From assembly GCA_018828145.1 (NCBI GenBank), contig JAHJWO010000050.1:1-64000 (forward strand): 64,000 bases of DNA, in the 5' to 3' direction. This document shows positions 61,001-64,000 of this stretch, piece by piece. Both the position numbers and the translations under genes were made by a program. Origin of the DNA: Alphaproteobacteria bacterium (lineage in GTDB: Bacteria; Pseudomonadota; Alphaproteobacteria; Rhizobiales; Devosiaceae). Below the pieces are notes generated by a model that saw only the letters and a program-made list of their open reading frames with translations, was not told where the DNA came from and made no database searches. Each line of letters opens with the position of its first letter. Within the stretch, counting starts at the first letter, position 1.

Positions 61001-62922
61001 TCATCATCCCCCAATGGGCATTCCTGTCCAACGACAGCGACCCCGATGATACGCTCGACATCACGGCGGTGAACAACCAGAGCGGCCTTGCCAGCCTTTC
61101 GCTCACCACCAATCCTGGCTCGATAACCTTCAACGATCCGACAAACGGCGCGTCCGGCGGCTCGTTCACCTACACGGCGACTGGTAGCAATGCCGACACA
61201 GCCTCTGTCAACGTCATCAACGATACGTTTGGCGCGGTCAGCGGAACCAGTGGCGACGACATCCTCGTCGGCAATGCCGCCGACAGCACGTTCGACGCTG
61301 GCGGTGGCAATGACATCATCTTTGCCGGGGCGGGTAACGACACCATTGTGTGGGATGTTGGCGATGGCCGGGACTTCGTTGATGGCGGCACCAACACCGC
61401 CACAGGGGATACGTTCCAGGTCAACGGCAGCAATCAGGCGGAAAATTTTGTTGTCTACGCCAGGTTGAATGCCGAACAGGCCGGCATAACCGGGCTGAAG
61501 GCCGCCACCCAGATCGTGGTGACCCGTGAAGGCGTGGTCATCGCCGAACTGGCCGGTATCGAGGAACTCATTATCGATACCAATGGCGGCAACGACAACG
61601 TGACTGTCGTGGGCAACCTCGCGCCGACAGACCTGTTCGAGGAGACCATCACAGTCAATGGCTCGGCAGGCAACGACACGGTTGACATCACTTCCCTGAC
61701 CTCAGCGCACCGTATCCTGTTCCGGACCAATGGCGGCAACGACACCATTGTCGGCACACTGCGCCCGCAGGACGTCGTGGAACTGCCGCAAGGCATGTCC
61801 GAGGCCGACTACGACATCCAGACCGATGACGACGGCCTGACCACGATGAGCCATGGCGCACATACGATCAGCTTTGTGGCTCCCGATGGCCTGCCGCAGT
61901 TCAGCGATGCGCATGGCGACCACAGCAACCACGACGATGACGACGAGGACGAGGATCAGGACGGCGACGACGATCATGGCCAGGACGACGATGATGAGGG
62001 CTGCGACGACGACGCGCCCAATGCACCAGCCACGTCCGGGGCAATCCTCGGCACCGACATCGGCGACCTGCTGACAGGGACGTCCGGGGTTGACCTCATC
62101 TTCGGCCTGGCGGCGACCGACTACATCCTCGCCGGCGCAGCAGCCGACATCATCCGTGCGGGTGAGGGCGACGATTTCGTCCATGGCGAGGCGGGTCGAG
62201 ACGTCATCTTTGCCGGGGAGGGGGACGACGACATCTTCGGTGGCGACGGCGCCGACATGATCTATGGCGAAGCCGGGAACGACCGCCTGTTCGGCGACAA
62301 GGGCAATGACCTGCTGGATGCGGGCCTTGGACATGACACGGTCCATGGCGGGCTGGGCGATGACCTGATGGTCGCGCAGATCGGCGATGGCAACGACATC
62401 TATGATGGCGGCGCAGGCATCGACACGCTCGACTACGGCGCGCTGACCGAAGGTGTCGACGTCAACCTGGGCACCGGCGTCGGTGGCCGGGGCAGCGTAA
62501 CCGGCAGCCAGTCCGGAACCGACACGCTCTACGGCATCGAGAACATCACGACCGGTTCGGGAAATGACGTGATCGAGGCCAGCAATGCGGTCAACGTGAT
62601 CGATGGTGGCGATGGCAACGACGTCTTCGTCTTCGGCTCGGCGACTGCCGCGCATGGCGACACGATTGTCGGCTTCGAAGCCGGCGACAAGATCGACCTG
62701 TCGGGCATTGACGCAGACACCGGCGTGGCCGGCGTACAGAGCTTTGCGCTCGTAACCGGCCAGACGGCGACCGCACCGGCCCAGATCGTGGTGACCCATG
62801 AGGTGCGCGAGGATGGCGAATATACTGTCATCTCCGGCAATACGGCCGGCGGCGACGCGCCCGAGTTCCGCATCAGCCTGACGGGCAATCACACCCTGAC
62901 GGGCAGCGACTTCAACCTCTAG
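55057..62922 (+). CDS. giant secreted heme peroxidase with RTX calcium-binding repeats
   Basis: 2621 residues from ATG 55057, with AGGGGGAAAAGG upstream. Residues 150-430 are an Ala/Asp-rich coiled-coil region. The animal-type heme peroxidase domain follows: distal His in FGQFFDHGLDL (about 460), AVHTIFHGEHNRQ (about 725) and proximal His in YRFGHSML (about 827). RTX nonapeptides (GGxGxDxLx) appear around residues 1190-1320 and again at 2330-2520, with an Asp/His-rich stretch near 2290-2315 and cadherin-like beta domains between. There is no N-terminal signal peptide, and the C-terminus is of the type I secretion kind. It acts outside the cell, in halide or peroxide chemistry or as a surface/biofilm protein. 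Confidence 0.93.
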   Translation: MVNLIKNDLEFILKQIKIAEAHTDAINAGADPRTALEALVSSPLLPLGLRTVDGTLNNFQSNYVTSGASDVAMTRLLDPIYKTAELATARPGMPQPTVPTSYNQTSGSVYDSQPRVISNLVADQSLNNPAAIAGALASLGITGAAALAIVNEVMTLQAQVRAAEAAVASAAQTASDARNAAQADLDDAEAALLDSQADIAGLVQDQVEASDALAAAVAALDAAIAARGGNAVELAAAQAEVAAKLIVVQQAQATADQAQSAENVALANLTLTEIARNNAIANYSSNPSQANADALAVAVQNYNVSQTAHEAAMQADDAADAALVVAQAAHVAAVDSLQAEFNQQVQLEANVDAAEVDVATAQADVAGADAALADAQALVTSAQQAVDAAQAVLDDLPADDAAATAAANAAVDAAKAAVLAEVTSHGIEMDGSNVFIKNIAADLGDTASFNGFMTIFGQFFDHGLDLTAKGGSGSVYIPLKVDDPLYVEGSHTNFMVLTRATNEPGADGILGTADDVREHRNETTPWTDLNQVYTSNASHQVFLREYVLVEGRPVATGHMLEGSAGGPPTWADIKNQAANVLGIRLDDLNVHSVPAILTDLYGEFVRSGTGFPQLVAPEAPGGVLVGNIGAPVNAMQAAPAGRAFLNDIAHNAAPGSFTVSQGAGGTVTGVKTADSDSATGNAQATPNMFGGVSTYDNELLDRHFIVGDGRGNENIVLTAVHTIFHGEHNRQVDEIMHTLIEQGDLAFLNEWLLVDVTAMPTSPQGLVWDGERLFQAARFSTEMVYQHLVFEEFVRAITPQIDPFVFSNSVEIDAAIFEEFAQVVYRFGHSMLNETVETLHLLPNGTASAAEQDLMAAFLNPVMFDQQGQTGTEYDAQVAAGAILRGMTRQAGNEIDEFMTGALRNNLVGLPLDLAALNMARARETGIPSLNEARRQIFQQTNDTYLKPYSSWTDFAQNIKNPLSVVNFIAAYGLHSTILAADTAAEKRDAAWALVFGGPDAPADRLDFLNATGNWAAGYAGPNDPDANGLLGGLENVDFWIGGLAEALMPFGGMLGSTFTFVFELQIEKLQNGDRFYYLSRTQGMNLLTELESDSFADVIHRNTDTGETGLHINGAAFQTADYIIEMDKARQYNQGLGNQDPTREADVISAITGNDSLVIRRDLDNDGDADYLQYLGGEHVVLGGTDEDDVIVGGAGDDTLWGDGGNDTLEGGLGVDHIHGGEGDDIITDSGTDIGAADVLKGEAGDDVINGGMGLDLVFGGSGKDVLSGGSEAKSIFGGTGDDFIRSPSGGGGVVYGNEGNDWMEGQGNMNTLSGDNSELFFNSRIIGHDIMLSGENDTDFDAESGDDIMVQGIGINRNNGMAGFDWVSYQGNNYAADADMNVSIFTNQQNNILRDRYDLVEGLSGWDHNDTLTGREFVIGAYDANGNATQIDADAPVESFSNALLVKNIALIEGLGELVAHLQTITVYNPNDLNADGTPKAGAVGLEAKMDTSDGSDILLGGGGSDLIRGMAGNDIIDGDKHLEVHIAINDSNGNVIGTALRLTAPVIDAQGNLLYGGRSLESLLFSRDIRPSQLEAVREIVDGGKAGDVDTAVYWDVRENYAVTRNADGSVTVEHVTETAGAINPASGQNYENEGIDRLFNIERLRFADGDVVLSPPELYLQQTSGQYADDFDNSDNTGNSDGPTAWPASWIEAGDSGGATTGQIQIDAGNFGGSNQLRLGGTGTGFGGNNGAMITRAMDLSGASTATISYSANPDNVEAGEWVRVSFAADGVNFVELNMISGDGTNTTYTHNLTGPFEADAAIRFEVSAMSAADDIVTIDNLSITFTGAPLNDFETTFTEGELGRSIASNPLIIEDSNQISSARIVLIDAQAGDNLNVPNNLPGNIDSQIDRSVPGQITVILTGEESLANYQSAIQAITFTNSSQDPSTADRTIQITVSDGLTDSAVATTTVNVVAVEDPTNALNDNVITNVARGTAIIIPQWAFLSNDSDPDDTLDITAVNNQSGLASLSLTTNPGSITFNDPTNGASGGSFTYTATGSNADTASVNVINDTFGAVSGTSGDDILVGNAADSTFDAGGGNDIIFAGAGNDTIVWDVGDGRDFVDGGTNTATGDTFQVNGSNQAENFVVYARLNAEQAGITGLKAATQIVVTREGVVIAELAGIEELIIDTNGGNDNVTVVGNLAPTDLFEETITVNGSAGNDTVDITSLTSAHRILFRTNGGNDTIVGTLRPQDVVELPQGMSEADYDIQTDDDGLTTMSHGAHTISFVAPDGLPQFSDAHGDHSNHDDDDEDEDQDGDDDHGQDDDDEGCDDDAPNAPATSGAILGTDIGDLLTGTSGVDLIFGLAATDYILAGAAADIIRAGEGDDFVHGEAGRDVIFAGEGDDDIFGGDGADMIYGEAGNDRLFGDKGNDLLDAGLGHDTVHGGLGDDLMVAQIGDGNDIYDGGAGIDTLDYGALTEGVDVNLGTGVGGRGSVTGSQSGTDTLYGIENITTGSGNDVIEASNAVNVIDGGDGNDVFVFGSATAAHGDTIVGFEAGDKIDLSGIDADTGVAGVQSFALVTGQTATAPAQIVVTHEVREDGEYTVISGNTAGGDAPEFRISLTGNHTLTGSDFNL

Positions 62923-62930
62923 CACAACCT

Positions 62931-62960
62931 GGCCCGGCCGGAAGCAATCCCGGCCGGGCC
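62931..62960 (+). terminator. hairpin between RTX peroxidase and exporter genes
   Basis: GGCCCGGCCGG-8-CCGGCCGGGCC is an 11-bp perfect GC stem with no T run, 9 bp after the peroxidase stop. It may reduce read-through into the exporter gene or stabilise the long mRNA. Confidence 0.6.
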
Positions 62961-62989
62961 GCATTCATTCGTTCTCGGGGGCGCGCATC

Positions 62990-64000
62990 ATGTCTACAGC
63001 CAGCACAGCCAAGAGCCTTGCCGAGCATCGCGGCGACGCCATGCTCAAACGCGAGTTCAAGGGGATCGGCGTCTACCTGTTCTGGATTTCCGGCATCATC
63101 AATGTGCTGGCCCTGACCGGCTCGTTCTACATGCTGCAGATCTACGATCGGGCGCTGACCAGTGGCTCGATCCCCACGCTCGCGGCGCTGTCGGTGCTGG
63201 CCGTCGGCCTTTATCTCTTTCAGGGTGCCTTTGACGTCGTGCGCAGCCAGCTGCTGGTCCGCATCGGGGCGCGGCTCGACCGATTGCTGGCGCCCATTGC
63301 CCACCGGGTCAGCGTCGACATGCCCAGGTTCGGCTTTTCCACCGCCGAGGCACTGGAACGCGGACGGGACGTCGATACCTTGCGCACCTTCATGGGCAGC
63401 CAGGGCCCGGTGGCCCTGTTCGATCTGCCCTGGGTGCCGCTCTACATCCTCTTTGTCTATTTCCTCCATCCGATGCTGGGCGCAGTCACGCTGGGTGGCG
63501 CGGTGGTCCTGACGCTGTTGACGGTCTGGACCGAGATCAAGTCGCGCAAGCTTTCCAGCGCCGCCCAGCAGGCCGGCGTGGCGCGCAACGCGATTGCGGA
63601 TTCCAACGCCCGAAATGCCGACGTTCTCAAGGCGATGGGTTTTGCCGGTCGTGCCGTGGCCCGGTTCAACAGCGCCAACCAGGAACACCTCAAGCTGCAG
63701 ACGCAGGCCAGCGACATCGTGGGAACGTACAGCGCGTTTTCGCGTGTCTTGCGGATGCTGCTGCAATCGGCGCTACTGGGACTTGGCGCCTATTTCACCA
63801 TCCAGGGGCAGATGTCGGCCGGCGCCATCATCGCGGTCTCGGTGGCCTCGGCGCGTGCGCTGGCGCCCATCGACATGGCCATCGCCAACTGGAAGGGCGT
63901 GATCGCCGCACGGCAGGCCTTCAAGCGGCTGCGCGAGACCATGGTAGCCCTGTCGGGCATGACCAAGCCGCTCGACCTGCCCGCGCCCACCAAGTCGCTG
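62990..64000 (+). CDS. type I secretion permease/ATPase (PrtD-type), 5' part
   Basis: Open from ATG 62990 to the end of the window, 337 residues without a stop. The membrane domain is PrtD-like: FKGIGVYLFWISGIINVLAL, LTGSFYMLQIYDRALTSGSI, LFDLPWVPLYILFVYFLHPM and AIADSNARNADVLKAMGFAG. The ATPase domain lies beyond the window. It begins 67 bp after the RTX peroxidase gene and is its probable exporter. A membrane-fusion protein gene is expected next. Confidence 0.92.
   Translation, partial: MSTASTAKSLAEHRGDAMLKREFKGIGVYLFWISGIINVLALTGSFYMLQIYDRALTSGSIPTLAALSVLAVGLYLFQGAFDVVRSQLLVRIGARLDRLLAPIAHRVSVDMPRFGFSTAEALERGRDVDTLRTFMGSQGPVALFDLPWVPLYILFVYFLHPMLGAVTLGGAVVLTLLTVWTEIKSRKLSSAAQQAGVARNAIADSNARNADVLKAMGFAGRAVARFNSANQEHLKLQTQASDIVGTYSAFSRVLRMLLQSALLGLGAYFTIQGQMSAGAIIAVSVASARALAPIDMAIANWKGVIAARQAFKRLRETMVALSGMTKPLDLPAPTKSL

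Overview
The window looks like chromosome or large-replicon DNA of a GC-rich alphaproteobacterium, most likely Hyphomicrobiales (Devosia-like). This rests on the high GC content, the LacI/ABC/GMC sugar-type catabolic genes, the IS21/IS66/IS630/IS110 mix and the PrtD-type RTX secretion. The genus is inference. No rRNA, tRNA or CRISPR array was recognised.

Left part (1-23,900), a mobile accessory island. An IS21-family element (istA/istB) opens the window and an IS66-family element with two passenger genes closes the island. Between them lies a dense set of nucleotide-centred genes. A leftward operon runs from 8440 to about 2680: XRE regulator, 72-aa protein, PEP-synthase/ATP-grasp-like protein, 55-aa protein, dGTPase, preQ0-type (VUT/YhhQ) transporter, Schlafen AlbA_2 protein and a small ORF. 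Divergent from it is a rightward operon: HhH-GPD glycosylase, 112-aa protein with a glycine-rich N-terminus, PfkB kinase fused to a nucleoside deoxyribosyltransferase, QueC-like enzyme and SagB/nitroreductase-like protein. It converges on a leftward block with two soluble FtsH-like AAA+/M41 proteases (one frameshifted), a 205-aa protein and a 75-aa protein. The layout (start/stop overlaps, a palindrome between the divergent starts, a QueC-like enzyme beside a preQ0 transporter but no tRNA-guanine transglycosylase) suggests a 7-deazaguanine-based conflict or defence system. This is the most interesting region. Small regulators, a 171-aa protein, a decayed SDR and a LysR gene fill 17.3-20.6 kb.

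Middle part (24,200-51,000), a catabolic island under one LacI-type repressor. It has SDR and DHDPS-family genes, four GMC flavoprotein dehydrogenases, Gfo/Idh/MocA and SDR genes, an aldehyde dehydrogenase, a CaiB-type CoA transferase with an enoyl-CoA hydratase, a GH88 unsaturated glucuronyl hydrolase, a ribose-type ABC importer with a HAD phosphatase gene inside its operon, a MaoC-like hydratase and a small dimeric-barrel protein. Eight copies of a LacI-type operator (GAAAWCGNTTTC-like) sit in front of six transcription units. Together the genes look like uptake and oxidation of a uronide or glycoside-like compound, with CoA-dependent steps for an acid product. The substrate is unknown. An IS630 element split by a decayed IS1111-like element lies inside, and a fused remnant of an aldehyde dehydrogenase and an enolase-superfamily gene marks the right edge.

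Right part (51,400-64,000). After an unidentified 335-aa protein come a NarL-type response regulator and a histidine kinase in convergent orientation, three CAAAGTAC direct repeats, a 2621-residue heme peroxidase with RTX repeats, and the start of its probable PrtD-type type I exporter, cut by the window end.
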